A stretch of DNA of 64,000 bases from Scybalousia_A sp052170555 (lineage in GTDB: Bacteria; Bacteroidota; Bacteroidia; Bacteroidales; P3). Of the stretch, positions 1 to 10,069 are shown piece by piece; position 1 is the first letter of the stretch; the number at the start of each line of letters is the position of its first letter. The position numbers were made by a program, and so were the translations under genes. The stretch covers positions 124,001 to 188,000 of the forward strand of contig JBQNAI010000001.1 of NCBI GenBank assembly GCA_052170555.1, in the 5' to 3' direction. The notes below the pieces were generated by a model, which was given only the letters and a program-made list of their open reading frames with translations, did not search any database and was not told the DNA's origin.

Positions 1-843
1 TATGGCACGTCGCGTATAGAGGATGATTGTGTACATTTTTTAAGTGGAATAGCCGATGGTCGTACTGATGGAACTTCTATAGAATTTAGAGTAGTAAATC
101 ATAATATTCGCAAAGAAGATTACGATAGTTTTAAAGGATGGTTCAGACCCTCTCATGCAGATTATCCATATTTTGTTAAGTATGGGCAAGACAGTTTGAA
201 ATACAAAGATATGGCTTCGGCAAGAATGTTTTTACCTGTCGTAGTAGCGGGCTGTTTTGCTAAAATGTTTTTGCAACAAAGGGGCATTGTAGTTAATGCA
301 ATTGTGACAGAGATAGGAGGCATAGATTATCTGAATGATCGAGAACAAGTTGAAAATTTGCTAAAAGAAGTAACTAAAAAGCAAGATACGGTGGCAGGTA
401 AAATAAGATGTGAGGTTAATGGAGTTGGAGTCGGATTAGGTGAACCAATATTTGAAAAATTATCGGCAAATTTGGCAAAAGCAATGATGAATGTACCATC
501 TGCTGTAAGTTTTTCATTAGGTGATATATCCTATCGTGATAGGCTATTAGGTAGTCAAGATATCGATTTGTGGAAAGAAGATTTTACGACTGTAACTAAT
601 CACTCGGGGGGACTTAATGCAGGGTTGACTAATGGTATGCCGATAGTTTTCAGTGTAGGTTTTCATGCGATACATACTTTATCGCAACGAATGACGTTAA
701 TAAACGAAAAAGGACAGCTGCAAATAAAAGAAATAGGGGGAAGACATGATACTTGTCAGCTTTTACGTACCCCAGTAATAGTAGAGAGTCTTGCAGCTAT
801 GGTTGTTACAGATTTTATACTAATGAATGATAAAAAGAACTAA
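1..843 (+). CDS. aroC: chorismate synthase, 5' end outside window
   Basis: The frame is open from base 1, so the start lies to the left of the window; 280 residues are visible. Chorismate synthase converts EPSP to chorismate in the shikimate pathway with reduced FMN. Family landmarks seen are FLSGIADGRTDG, RPSHADY (the conserved His region, about residues 49-55), NHSGGLNAGLTNGMPIVF and GGRHDTC near the C-terminus. The usual SAR-x3-xRV-x-AGxxAK stretch reads SARMFLPVVVAGCFAK, so a normally basic position is replaced, and the protein may be divergent or relaxed. The stop overlaps the ATG of the next gene (TAATG), which suggests translational coupling. Confidence 0.88.
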   Translation, partial: YGTSRIEDDCVHFLSGIADGRTDGTSIEFRVVNHNIRKEDYDSFKGWFRPSHADYPYFVKYGQDSLKYKDMASARMFLPVVVAGCFAKMFLQQRGIVVNAIVTEIGGIDYLNDREQVENLLKEVTKKQDTVAGKIRCEVNGVGVGLGEPIFEKLSANLAKAMMNVPSAVSFSLGDISYRDRLLGSQDIDLWKEDFTTVTNHSGGLNAGLTNGMPIVFSVGFHAIHTLSQRMTLINEKGQLQIKEIGGRHDTCQLLRTPVIVESLAAMVVTDFILMNDKKN

Positions 844-1568
844 TGAAAAGAACAAGAAATTTATTTTTGATACTAATTACTATTTTTTTTGTTGCGTGTT
901 CGGACAAAGGAGATAATTATGAATTGACAGGGAAGTTGGAAAACTGCAATGAGTGTTCGGTTTATTTGATGGAAATGGAAAATTCGGGTGTGAAGGCTTT
1001 GGATACAATAAAAGTTTCTAAGGATGGTAAGTTTAGTGTAAAAGAAAAGTTAGCGGAAGAGTCTATATTTATTTTGCAGGGTAGTAATGATTATATCATG
1101 CTATGTCCTAAAAAAAATGAGAAGATAAGAATCACTGCAGATTACGAGAATATGGCTGTTACATACACTATTGAAGGAAGTGAAGAATCAAGTAAGTTAA
1201 AACTTTTGAATGACAAACAAACCATGACTCGTTTTGCTTTAAAGAATATGAATGAGCAATTGCAGATGCAAGATATCAATAACATTGATTCTGTAAGACA
1301 AGAGATTACAAAGAAATATCATTTGCTTAGAGAAAATCAAAGACAATTTCTTATAGACTACATAAATACATATGAGGGAAGTTTAACAACCTTGGTCGCA
1401 CTTTATAGAAATATGGAGAACACTCCTTTGATAGATCCTCTAAGAGATGAGGCTATTTATGAGAAAGTTCTGAAAGGATTACAGAAAAAACTCCCCAATA
1501 ATAAGAATACCAAATATCTAGAACATCTTGTATCGCGTATAAATAGCACAAAATATGACAAAGAGTGA
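843..1568 (+). CDS. DUF4369-type lipoprotein without thioredoxin domain
   Basis: A 241-residue protein with a lipoprotein signal (basic start, hydrophobic stretch, FVACS lipobox with Cys 19). The segment YELTGKLENCNECSVYLMEM, followed by a DTIKVSKDGKFSV strand pattern, is typical of the DUF4369 domain found at the N-terminus of Bacteroidales TlpA-like thiol-disulfide proteins. The second half is charged and helical, and there is no CxxC thioredoxin domain, so this is either a stand-alone form or one that lost its redox domain. Its start overlaps the aroC stop and its end overlaps lpxH by 14 bases, so the three are probably co-transcribed. Function unknown. Confidence 0.75.
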   Translation: MKRTRNLFLILITIFFVACSDKGDNYELTGKLENCNECSVYLMEMENSGVKALDTIKVSKDGKFSVKEKLAEESIFILQGSNDYIMLCPKKNEKIRITADYENMAVTYTIEGSEESSKLKLLNDKQTMTRFALKNMNEQLQMQDINNIDSVRQEITKKYHLLRENQRQFLIDYINTYEGSLTTLVALYRNMENTPLIDPLRDEAIYEKVLKGLQKKLPNNKNTKYLEHLVSRINSTKYDKE

Positions 1569-2340
1569 TAATTATATAAAGGATACTCAACGTTATGGCA
1601 CAAAGTTTATATATTTTCTTTCTGATTTTCACTTAGGAGTAGGTTCTTTTGAAGAAGAAAAAATAAAGGAAGAGAAGATTGTTTGTTTCCTTCAATCAAT
1701 AGAAACTAGTGCAAAACGAATATTTCTATTAGGAGATATTTTTGATTTTTGGTTTGAATATTATTCTACTATCCCCAAAGGATTTGTTTTGTTTCAGGCT
1801 CAAATTAAACATATGGTACAACAAGGCATTGTTGTTGACTATTTTTGTGGTAACCATGATTTATGGCAAAAAGATTATTTTACTAAGGAATTGGGAGTGA
1901 TTATACATCGCCAACGTTATGAAACATTTGTTTTTGATGAAAAAACATTTGTTATAGGCCATGGGGATGGGTTAGATGCTAAGGATATTGGTTACAAGAT
2001 TATGGATGCGGTATTTAGTAATCGTTTATCATGGTGGTTATTTAGTTTGTTTCCTGCTTGTGTCGGGCTTGGGATTGCAAGACATTGGAGTCGTAATAAT
2101 AGGCGTAAACATAAAAAATATGATATGAAAGATTTAAAAGAAAAGGAACCGATGTACAAATTTTGCCAAAAATACTTGGAAACAAAACATGCGGATTATT
2201 TCCTTTTTGGTCATCGTCATATTAAAAAAGAGTTTCTTTTAAAGAGTGGGACAAAATATATTAATACAGGGTGTTGGATAGGAGATTCTCCTTATGCGGT
2301 ATGGGATTCTAAAGAATTATTGTTGAAAAAATTTGAATAA
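1555..2340 (+). CDS. lpxH: UDP-2,3-diacylglucosamine diphosphatase (LpxH-type)
   Basis: A calcineurin-fold metallophosphoesterase of 261 residues that removes UMP from UDP-2,3-diacylglucosamine to give lipid X in lipid A synthesis at the inner membrane. The metal-binding blocks are all present in order: SDFHLG near the start, GDIFDFW, CGNHDLW, GHGDGLD and FGHRHI. The helical insert with LSWWLFSLFPACVG is the usual lipid-binding cap of LpxH. The gene overlaps the preceding lipoprotein by 14 bases in another frame. The start ATG at 1555 is the only sensible one. It supports a Gram-negative outer membrane. Confidence 0.9.
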   Translation: MTKSDNYIKDTQRYGTKFIYFLSDFHLGVGSFEEEKIKEEKIVCFLQSIETSAKRIFLLGDIFDFWFEYYSTIPKGFVLFQAQIKHMVQQGIVVDYFCGNHDLWQKDYFTKELGVIIHRQRYETFVFDEKTFVIGHGDGLDAKDIGYKIMDAVFSNRLSWWLFSLFPACVGLGIARHWSRNNRRKHKKYDMKDLKEKEPMYKFCQKYLETKHADYFLFGHRHIKKEFLLKSGTKYINTGCWIGDSPYAVWDSKELLLKKFE

Positions 2341-2363
2341 GATAAGAAAAAGTTATAATTTTG
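2332..2363 (+). promoter_or_regulatory. Bacteroidota-type promoter for gcvT
   Basis: TTTG at 2332-2335, a 20-bp spacer and TAATTTTG at 2356-2363 match the Bacteroidota primary sigma consensus TTTG-N19-21-TAnnTTTG. The -33 box sits inside the last codons of lpxH. The leader to the gcvT ATG would be about 130 nt. Confidence 0.7.
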
Positions 2364-2502
2364 CAACTCATTGTTTTTATGCGATGTGGGTACTGCTATT
2401 ATAGAATGGATATTGCTTATAGAAATCTTCAATATAACTGAAAGGTAGTAGTAAAAAAAGAACTGATTAAAATATTAATAAATTAAAAAAACATAAAAAA
2501 AG

Positions 2503-3609
2503 ATGAAAACTACACCATTTACAGAAAAACATATAGCACTTGGTGCTAAGATGGCGGAATTTGCGGGATACAATATGCCTATTTCATATACAGGATTGGT
2601 TGAGGAACACCACAATGTACGAAAGAATGTTGGTGTTTTTGACGTTTCTCATATGGGAGAGTTCAGAGCAAAAGGGAAGAAGGCACATGATTTTGTACAA
2701 TATTGCACTTCCAACGATATAAATACATTGTTCGATGGCAAAGTGCTCTATACCGTACTTCCAAATGGGAAAGGTGGCATTGTTGACGATATGTTAATAT
2801 ATAGAGTTAAGGAGGATGAATATTTTATGGTACCCAATGCTGCTAATATAGACAAGGACTGGACTTGGATGAGTAAGATAGCGGAACAAATGGGTTTGAA
2901 AGTCGGGATAGATTTCACAAACGAGAGTGAATATTATGGACAGTTGGCGGTACAAGGTCCAAATGCTATGAAAGTTATGCAGAAACTGACAAGTACTCCA
3001 GTATTAGATATGGAATATTATACATTTAAGTTTTTAACTTTTGCAGGCGTTAATAATGTCTTGCTATCTACTACTGGATATACAGGAGCAGGTGGATGTG
3101 AATTGTATTTTGATAAAAAATATGCTGATAGAATTTGGGATGCCGTGTTTGAAGCTGGCAAAGAGTTTGCTATTATGCCTGCTGGCTTGGGATGTAGGGA
3201 CACTCTTAGATTGGAAATGGGATTTTGTTTGTATGGGCACGAAATTGATGATGAAACTTCTCCTATTGAGGCTGGATTAAATTGGCTTACCAAATTCGTT
3301 GATGGTAATGATTTTATAGATCGTAAATTTTTAGAGGGACAAAAAGCAAATGGAGTAAATAAAAAAGTTGTAGGATTTGAAATGATTGGTAAGGGGATTC
3401 CGCGTAATGGATACAATGTATGTGATGCGACTGGCAAAGTTATAGGGGAAGTTCGTTCCGGTAGTCCTTCTCCTTCTACTGGTAAGAATATAGGTACAGC
3501 ACAGGTACAGACTCCTTTCTCTAAGAAAGATACACCTATATTTATTGAAATTAGAAATAAATTGGTTGAAGCAAAGGTTGTAAGAATGCCTTTTTATAAA
3601 CCCGAATAA
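2503..3609 (+). CDS. gcvT: aminomethyltransferase, glycine cleavage T protein
   Basis: A 368-residue T protein of the glycine cleavage system. It moves the aminomethyl carbon from lipoylated H protein to tetrahydrofolate and releases ammonia. The N-terminal block MKTTPFTEKHIALGAKMAEF, GVFDVSHMGEF, LYTVLPNGKGGIVDD, STTGYTGAGGCELYF and GLGCRDTLRLEMGFCLYGHE are all standard GcvT motifs, and the length is normal. No gcvH or gcvP is adjacent, which is common in Bacteroidales. It has its own promoter and a terminator 20 bases downstream, so it is probably monocistronic. Confidence 0.95.
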   Translation: MKTTPFTEKHIALGAKMAEFAGYNMPISYTGLVEEHHNVRKNVGVFDVSHMGEFRAKGKKAHDFVQYCTSNDINTLFDGKVLYTVLPNGKGGIVDDMLIYRVKEDEYFMVPNAANIDKDWTWMSKIAEQMGLKVGIDFTNESEYYGQLAVQGPNAMKVMQKLTSTPVLDMEYYTFKFLTFAGVNNVLLSTTGYTGAGGCELYFDKKYADRIWDAVFEAGKEFAIMPAGLGCRDTLRLEMGFCLYGHEIDDETSPIEAGLNWLTKFVDGNDFIDRKFLEGQKANGVNKKVVGFEMIGKGIPRNGYNVCDATGKVIGEVRSGSPSPSTGKNIGTAQVQTPFSKKDTPIFIEIRNKLVEAKVVRMPFYKPE

Positions 3610-3630
3610 CGCATATATAATAAATATTAT

Positions 3631-3676
3631 ATATCGGATGCTGATAGTGTTTGATTTCGGTATCCGATATGCTTTT
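3631..3676 (+). terminator. intrinsic terminator after gcvT
   Basis: Inverted repeat ATATCGGAT (3631-3639) / ATCCGATAT (3662-3670) is followed by a run of six T. It lies 20 bases after the gcvT stop. Confidence 0.75.
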
Positions 3677-3733
3677 TTCTAATATATTGTGAAGATATCT
3701 TCCAAACAGTACGGTGGAGTAAAGTTAAAAAAA

Positions 3734-4729
3734 ATGTCCCGATTGAGACACCTGGGATTATTGCTGTGTGTTATACCGGCATTAGTTCATGCACAAGAAG
3801 AGACGATAGTCTTTCATAATGTAGAGAATTTATTTTATCCATTAGATGATCCTTTGACATTGGATAATGATTTTACTATTGAAGGAAGAAAACACTGGAC
3901 TTTCGAAAGATACAAATCCAAACTTAATGCTCTTGCAAAAACCTACATATCTATTGAAGACAAACAAACACCTGCCTTGATAGGGTTGTGTGAAGTAGAA
4001 AATAATCAAGTATTGGATGCCCTTACAAAGGATACGCCTTTAAGAAAGATAGGATATAGATATTTGCACTATCCATCTAAAGACATAAGAGGTATAGATG
4101 TGGCTTTGTTATATGATCCTAAAAAATTTAAAGTGATAGAAAGTTTTCCTATGCCATCGGTTAGCGATAGAAGAGAGGATCGCACGAGAGATGTTTTGTA
4201 TGTCAAAGGGATATTAGGTAAAATGATATTGAATATATATGTAATTCATGCACCATCGAGGAGAGAGAATAATAAAAAAAAGGATTTAAGACAGAGAATT
4301 TTTGCAAGTATTTATGAAGATGTTAGAAAAAAAATATCAAGTGGGGATGAATATTTTATTGTTATGGGTGATATGAATGACAATCCTTGGGATAAGACTT
4401 TGTTGAATGGATTTCATCTGGAAGATCACAATAATAAGAATCCTCAGTTGTTGTTTGATTTGATGATAGATAATAAAGATAAGACTGGGTCGTATGTTTA
4501 TGGAGGTAATATGTTTTCTTTTGATCAGTTTTTGGTATCTAATAAGGTAAAGCAACGAATTGTTCTTAGTGATTCTTGTAAAAATACATTCGTTTATAAA
4601 CCTGAATTTTTGATTACTAAAAGCAAAAGACAAAAATATGCTCGTCCTTTTTCAACATACAAAGGTATGAAATATGAAGGAGGAATAAGTGACCATTTTC
4701 CGATAATTATGAAAATAAAAACTGATTGA
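3734..4729 (+). CDS. secreted endonuclease/exonuclease/phosphatase family protein
   Basis: The frame is open from a GTG at 3689, but the ATG at 3734 gives a clean signal peptide (MSRLRHLGLLLCVIPALVHA), so I choose it (331 residues). The mature part has EEP-fold landmarks: VFHNVENLFYP (metal-binding Asn/Glu), LIGLCEVENNQVL, HAPSRRENN, FIVMGDMNDNPWD and the C-terminal GGISDHFPIIM with its catalytic Asp-His. Such exported proteins in Bacteroidales are annotated as endonuclease/exonuclease/phosphatase family; the substrate cannot be told from sequence. It stands alone between gcvT and the decayed restriction locus. Confidence 0.85.
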   Translation: MSRLRHLGLLLCVIPALVHAQEETIVFHNVENLFYPLDDPLTLDNDFTIEGRKHWTFERYKSKLNALAKTYISIEDKQTPALIGLCEVENNQVLDALTKDTPLRKIGYRYLHYPSKDIRGIDVALLYDPKKFKVIESFPMPSVSDRREDRTRDVLYVKGILGKMILNIYVIHAPSRRENNKKKDLRQRIFASIYEDVRKKISSGDEYFIVMGDMNDNPWDKTLLNGFHLEDHNNKNPQLLFDLMIDNKDKTGSYVYGGNMFSFDQFLVSNKVKQRIVLSDSCKNTFVYKPEFLITKSKRQKYARPFSTYKGMKYEGGISDHFPIIMKIKTD

Positions 4730-5056
4730 AAAGAACGTTTTTTTATTGGATATACATATTATTGCATGAATTTGTTTGTAACAAAAAAGTAGTTGTTCAC
4801 TAATCACAGAAAAGGAAGAGCTAATATCAAAAAGAATTTACTGCTCACGTTAGTTAAATTTTTAAGATAGCATTTTTGGTATTGCAAAATAGTATGTGAT
4901 AGTTAGGGGATAAGAAATATTTGTTACATAGATAATTATCTATAATTGTATATGGGAACAGAATATTTATTAATTAATAATATGATTATATTGATATAAT
5001 CACTTACATTTACAAATTGAAATAAAGAATTAGACATAAATGAAATTATAAGCATC
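4730..5056. other. AT-rich intergenic region before the restriction remnant
   Basis: A 327-base gap with no plausible ORF. It is very AT-rich, and I see no convincing promoter, RNA gene or long inverted repeat. Confidence 0.5.
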
Positions 5057-6595
5057 ATGCAAAGAGAACAATTACAGAACATTATCTGGAAGATTGCTAG
5101 CGAGGTACGTGGAGCCGTGGATGGCTAGGACCTCAAGCAGTTTGTTTTAGGAACACTTTTCTATCGTTTCATCAGCGAGAATTTTACCAATTTTATTGAG
5201 GCTGGAGATGAAAGAGTGAATTATACACATCTCTCTGATGATGTAATTACTCAGGAAATTAAAGATGATACCACAAAGACCAAGTGATATTTTATTTATC
5301 CCAGTCAATTATTTGTAAATCTTTGCTAAGGATGCTAACTGTAACCCTAATTTGAATACGGATTTGGCTGCAATTTTCGATGTGATATAAACTTCGGCTA
5401 ATGGTTATGCGTCTGAACATGATATCAAGGGACTTTTTGCAGACTTTGATACCACGAGTAACCGTTTTGGGAATACCGTTGAGGATAAAAACAAGCGTTT
5501 GACAGCAGTTATCAGGGGAGTGGCAAGTCTTGATTTTGGTAACTTTGAAGATAACGAAATAGACCTTTTTGGCGATGCCTATGAGTTTTTAATTTTCAAC
5601 TATGCTGCAAATGCCGGCAAATCCGGGGGGATTCTTTTCCCCATAGAATGTTTCAAAGTTGATAGTACGGCTTGCTTTGTTGGGACAAACCTCCGTAAAC
5701 AAGATTTACGACCCTGCTTGTGGTTCTGGTTCGCTGTTGCTTCAAGCCAAGAAGTAGTTTGACGAGCATCTGATAGAGGAAGACTTCTTCTGGCAATAAA
5801 TCAATCATACCACCTATAACCTAGCACGTATGAATATGTTTCTGCACAACATCAATTACGATAAGTTTGACATTGCCTTGGGCGATATACGCTCCTCAAT
5901 TCCCAAAATGACAATGAAAAGCCCTTAGATGCCATCATTTCCAATCCACCTTATTCGGTAAACTGGGTAGGCAGCAACGATCCCACACTAATCAACGATG
6001 ACCGCCTTGCCTCTACGGTGTATTAGCACCAAAATCTAAAGCCGGTTTCGTCTTTGTACTTCACGCCCTGAGCTATCTTTCTGCTTATGGGCGTGCTGCC
6101 ATTGTCTGTTTCCCTGGCATCTTCTATCGTGGTGGAGTCTAGCAGAAGATAAGAAAATACTTGGAGGATAACAACTTTGTGGAAACGATCATATACATGC
6201 CTCCCAATCTGTTTTATGGCACAAGTATTGCTGTGAACATTCTCGTGCACTCTAAACATAAGATTGATACACAGACGCAGTTCATAGGTGTCAGTAGTGA
6301 AGATTTCTTCAAGAAAGAAACCAATAACAATGTGATGCTACCCGAACATATCGATCGCATCGTGGAGATTTTCGAAAATAAAGAAGAAGTCCACTACGTT
6401 GCCACGTCTGTAGACAATCGTAAGATAGCAGATAACGATTACAATCTCTCCGTCAGTTCTTACGTAGAAGCGAAAGATAAACTAGAAGTGATTGACATTG
6501 TAAAGCTGAATGATGAAATAGCCAAGACTGTGAAGAAGATAGACTTACTACGTGTAGATATTGACAAAATAATAAAGGAACTAGAAGATGAATAA
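5057..6595 (+). pseudogene. hsdM: type I restriction methyltransferase HsdM, decayed
   Basis: Starts as MQREQLQNIIWKIASEVRGA and stops at TAG 5126-5128, where family members have Trp (VDGWDLKQ), a one-base change. Homology continues in pieces: LGTLFYRFISENFTNFIEAG, then TGA where a Gly is expected (about 5285), a frameshift near 5320, TAA near 5387, LDFGNFEDNEIDLFGDAYEF (5530-5590), a remnant of the DPACGSGSLLLQ SAM motif (about 5710-5740), a remnant of SNPPYSVNWVG (about 5940-5970), TAG near 6139, and an intact tail NNFVETIIYMPPNLFYGT onward to 6595. At least five lesions make it non-functional. In life it would have methylated adenine within the HsdS-defined bipartite site. Confidence 0.9.
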
Positions 6596-7677
6596 TGAAA
6601 TAAAATATTTGATTTATAACACTCCTCAAGAAACGGTTGAGATTAGTACGGTTGCCAAAGACGAAACCATTTGGCTCACACAAAAAGCAATGGCCGAACT
6701 GTTCGGTGTTGAAGTCCCTGCAATATCAAAACATCTTACCAATATTTATTCTGAAGGTGAGTTACAGCTAATTGAACTATTTCCAAAATGGAAATAGTTC
6801 AATTAGAAGGTAATCGCAACGTTAAGCGTATGGTCTATTTTTGCAACCTTGATGCCATTATTTCAGTTAGCTACCGTGTCAATTCACGCAAAGTAACCCT
6901 ATTCAGGATTTGGGCGACTAAAGTTCTGAAAGAATATATGAACAAAGGCTTTGCAATGGATGACGAGCATTTGAAACAGGGAGAAGCTACTTTTTGGAAA
7001 GACTATTTTGGGGGATTACTGGATCGTGTTCACTCTATTCGTGCCAGCGAGCGAAGAATATGGTTGCAAATAACTGATATTTTTGCTGAATGCAGTATTG
7101 ACAATGATAAGTATGTCTATATCACCAAAGAATTTTATGCAATGGTACAAAACCAATTCCATTATGCCATTACCGGGAAAAAGGCACCCGAGATTGTCAA
7201 CACATTTGCTGATAAGACAAAAGACAATATGGGGCTGACTACTTGGAAGAATGCTCCCGGTGGAAGAATTCTCAAAAGTGATGCTACTATTATAAAGAAT
7301 TATTTGAAGGAAAACCAAATCCATCGGTTGGAACGCTTGGTGACGGGTTATTTTGATTATATAGAAGATCTGATTGAGCGTAAAAATCGTTCACTATGGA
7401 AGAGCTTGCAAGCAGTATCAATGAATTTTTAGCTTTCCGTAAATATGACATTCTTAAAGGTAAAGGAGCTGTAAGCAGAAGACAGGTAGTTTCCAAAGCA
7501 GAGTATGATGAGTTTAACAAAACGCAAAAGATATTCTCAGACTTTGAAAAAAGTATCAAACATCTAAAAAAGAAGGTCAAATATGAATTTTATAGACAAT
7601 TTGTTACAAGGTGCAAAGGTGGAGTGGAAGCCGTTGGGAAAAGTGGCGGAATTGAAGCGTGGAACTTCTATAACTAA
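6588..7677 (+). pseudogene. rhuM: RhuM-family protein, decayed
   Basis: RhuM-like genes often sit between hsdM and hsdS; their function is unknown. The N-terminus (IWLTQKAMAELFGVEVPAIS) reads from 6588 and overlaps hsdM by 8 bases. Near 6767 the frame is lost at a perfect 17-bp palindrome and resumes as KMEIVQLEGNRNVKR. The middle block contains IRASERRIW, DIFAECSID and TKDNMGLTTWKNAPGGRILK. Near 7388 one T appears to be missing (CGTTCACT for CGTTTCACT), moving the frame again to MEELASSINEFLAFRKYDIL. The end reads on into hsdS in another frame, so its original stop is also gone. Two or three indels make it a pseudogene. Confidence 0.85.
6768..6806. repeat. perfect 17-bp inverted repeat at the rhuM frameshift
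   Basis: CTAATTGAACTATTTCC (6768-6784), loop AAAAT, GGAAATAGTTCAATTAG (6790-6806), with no mismatch. The right arm encodes conserved RhuM residues (MEIVQLE), while the left arm replaces expected coding sequence. It looks like a copy of the right arm made by template switching. Confidence 0.8.
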
Positions 7678-8726
7678 AAAGACTTCAACAGAAGGGAAAT
7701 ATCCTGTTATTGCTGGAGGACAACAGCTTGCATATTATATAGATACCTTTAATCTAGATGGTGAAACTATTACGGTTGCAGGTTCTGGTGCATATGCTGG
7801 TTTCATAATGTTTTGGAACGAACTGATTTTCGTAAGTGATACTTTTTCTATTAAGGCAGACAAAAGGCAGATACTACCTCGCTACATTTATTATTTTCTA
7901 CTTAATATTCAGGATAAGATTCACGAACTCAAAACTGGCAGTGGTGTCCCTCATGTTTACGCAAAAGATATAGCTCGCTTTTTGGTACCTATTCCATGCC
8001 CAGATAATCCAACAAAGTCATTGGAAATCCAATGTAAAATTGTGGAAATCCTTGACAAGTTCACTATGCTGGAAGCGGAGCTGGACTGCCGCTTGCGACA
8101 GTATGAGTATTATCGTAACCTTTTGCTATCTTTAGATATGTTAAATAGGGAAGGACAAAGGTCAAATAATGTAATATGGAAGACAATGGGAGAGATTTTT
8201 GAAACAAGAAATGGCTATCTCCATCAAAGGCTAATCCTACTTTTGGGAAGAACGGAACTATTCCATGGTTTCGTATGGAAGACCTTCGTACTAGTGGGGG
8301 CATTCTGAAAGATTTCATCCAGCATATCACACCCCCAAGCCATCAAAGGTAAAGAGTTATTTGAGGCTAGCTCTATAATTATGGCTACAACCACAACTAT
8401 TAGAGAGCATGCAATACTAATTGTTGAATTATTCGCTATTACCAAAATTTATTTATTATTATTTCTGTGTAATAGATGAATGTTATAAGCAGAATGTAAA
8501 TATAAGTAGCTTCCCTTCTGTAGAGATGGAAAGACTCAAAAAGCAACCATTTCCCATTCCTCCTCTTTCTGAACAGAAGTGAATAGTAGCTATTCTAGAT
8601 AAGTTTGACACGCTCACCACCTCCATCAGTGAGGGATTGCCCAAGGAGATAGAATTACGCAGAAAGCAATATGAATACTACAGAAATAAATTATTATCAT
8701 TTCCTGAACATCAAGTAATACCTTGA
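7583..8726 (+). pseudogene. hsdS: type I restriction specificity subunit HsdS, decayed
   Basis: The first target-recognition domain is intact in one frame to about 8215 (EWKPLGKVAELKRGTSITKK, AGSGAYAGFIMFW, GSGVPHVYAKDIARFLVPIP, IVEILDKFTMLEAELDCRLR, RQYEYYRNLLLS). The second domain begins WKTMGEIFETRNGY and then shifts frame: IPWFRMEDLRTSGG, HITPQAIKGKELFEASSII and MATTTTI can be read only in other frames. More damage follows around 8440-8470 and a TGA inside EQK-IVAILDKF near 8580. The end, LRRKQYEYYRNKLLSF, is recognisable. In life it would have set the DNA sequence read by HsdM/HsdR. No hsdR is present in the window. Confidence 0.88.
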
Positions 8727-8728
8727 AT

Positions 8729-9822
8729 ATGGAAAAGTCATTAGAAGAAATAACACAAGAATTAAAAAATAGCACCAAGAAAGTTCAACTAATCTATGCC
8801 TTTAATGGTGTAGGTAAAACCCAATTGTCACGTACTTTCAAAGAACTGATTGCACCCAAACAAGAATACGATACAGGAGATGAGGAGACGGTTGTAAAGG
8901 ATATCTATTACAATGCTTTTATCGAAGATTTATTTTATTGGGACAATGGTTTGGACAAAGATGTAAATAGAAAGTTAAATATATGCCCCAATGGGTTTAC
9001 ACGTTGGATTCTGGAAGATGAAGGACAAGCCAATAATATTATCACTCTTTTTCAGCACTATACAAGCGAAAATTAACTCCACGTTTCAATGAAACTTATG
9101 ATGAGATAAGTTTTTCTATTGATGGAGGAAACGAAGAACGTACCGAAAACATTAAGATTTCAAGAGGTGAGGAAAGTTGCTTTATATGATGCGTATTTTA
9201 TAGTCTCCTAAAAGAGGGCGTTGAATTCTGAGTACTTCGGAATTGGGAAATCGTTCTACACATCAGTTCTATAGCTTAGAATATGTATTTATTGATGACC
9301 CTGTAAGTTCTTTGGATGAAAATCACTTGATAGAGTTAGCTGTAAATGTGGCAGAACTAATAAAGTCAAGTCCAGAGGAACTGAAGTTCATAATAAAATC
9401 CCACAATCATGTGATTTATAATGAACTTAACCCCAAAGTGGGTTATATGCTGGATAAAAACGAAGATGGAACGTTTGAATTAAAAGAGAAGGGAAGGGAT
9501 TCCAACAAGAGCTTTTCCTTTCACCTTTTTTGAAGCAGACGATAGAAGAGGCTACAGAGGCGGACAACATTCAAAAATATCACTTTACACTTATTCGTAA
9601 TCTATATGGAAAAAAACTGCAAATTTCTTGGATTATCCCCGATGGTCATACCTGTTGCCTGATGACAAACAGACCTATTATAATAGAATCGTACAGTTTA
9701 CCAGCCATTCTACATTATCTAATGAAGTCGTAGCCGAACCGACTGCAGCAGAAAAAAAAACGGTAAAATTCTTATTAGACTATCTTATTGAAAACAGATA
9801 TTGGAAAAAGGAGGAAGAATAA
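8729..9822 (+). pseudogene. AAA ATPase (anticodon-nuclease-like companion), decayed
   Basis: Starts 3 bases after the hsdS stop. It has a P-loop (YAFNGVGKTQLSR) and later an ABC-type Walker B with D-loop (EYVFIDDPVSSLDENH), the arrangement of the AAA ATPases that accompany type I systems in Bacteroidales and of RloC/PrrC-type proteins. The frame is broken after QHYTSEN near 9076, at a TGA replacing Trp (KISRGEESCFI-stop, about 9189), again near 9230, at 9533 and near 9640. The end LSNEVVAEPTAAEKKTVKFL is readable. No nuclease residues can be judged. A dead gene. Confidence 0.8.
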
Positions 9823-9861
9823 CAATGACATAATATAAAACAATAGCAGAATTTATAAATC

Positions 9862-9922
9862 GCAAAACGAAATGTACATAAAATCGTAACAATTTGTCAA
9901 GATTGCAAAACGAAATGTACAT
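9862..9922. repeat. two 18-bp direct repeats at the phage edge
   Basis: GCAAAACGAAATGTACAT occurs identically at 9862-9879 and 9905-9922, 43 bases apart. Transposable (Mu-like) phages carry repeated transposase-binding sites at their ends, and this is the end expected beyond the tail-fibre and lysis genes. Whether these are such sites is inference; no partner copy was seen at the right boundary. Confidence 0.55.
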
Positions 9923-10069
9923 TTTTTGGGCACACATATATATATAATCAAAAAGGCAACAGTGCTTGAATAAATTCTTTCATATCTTTTCCTTTTGTTT
10001 TAATCTTTTTTCTTAATTTTGCATTCTCTTACATATCATTTTGTTGTAAAACGAATCGTTCTTAAACAA

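Noticed and set aside
5499..5762. Independent 87-residue gene
   Set aside because: It is one readable fragment of the broken hsdM (LDFGNFEDNEIDLFGDAYEF).
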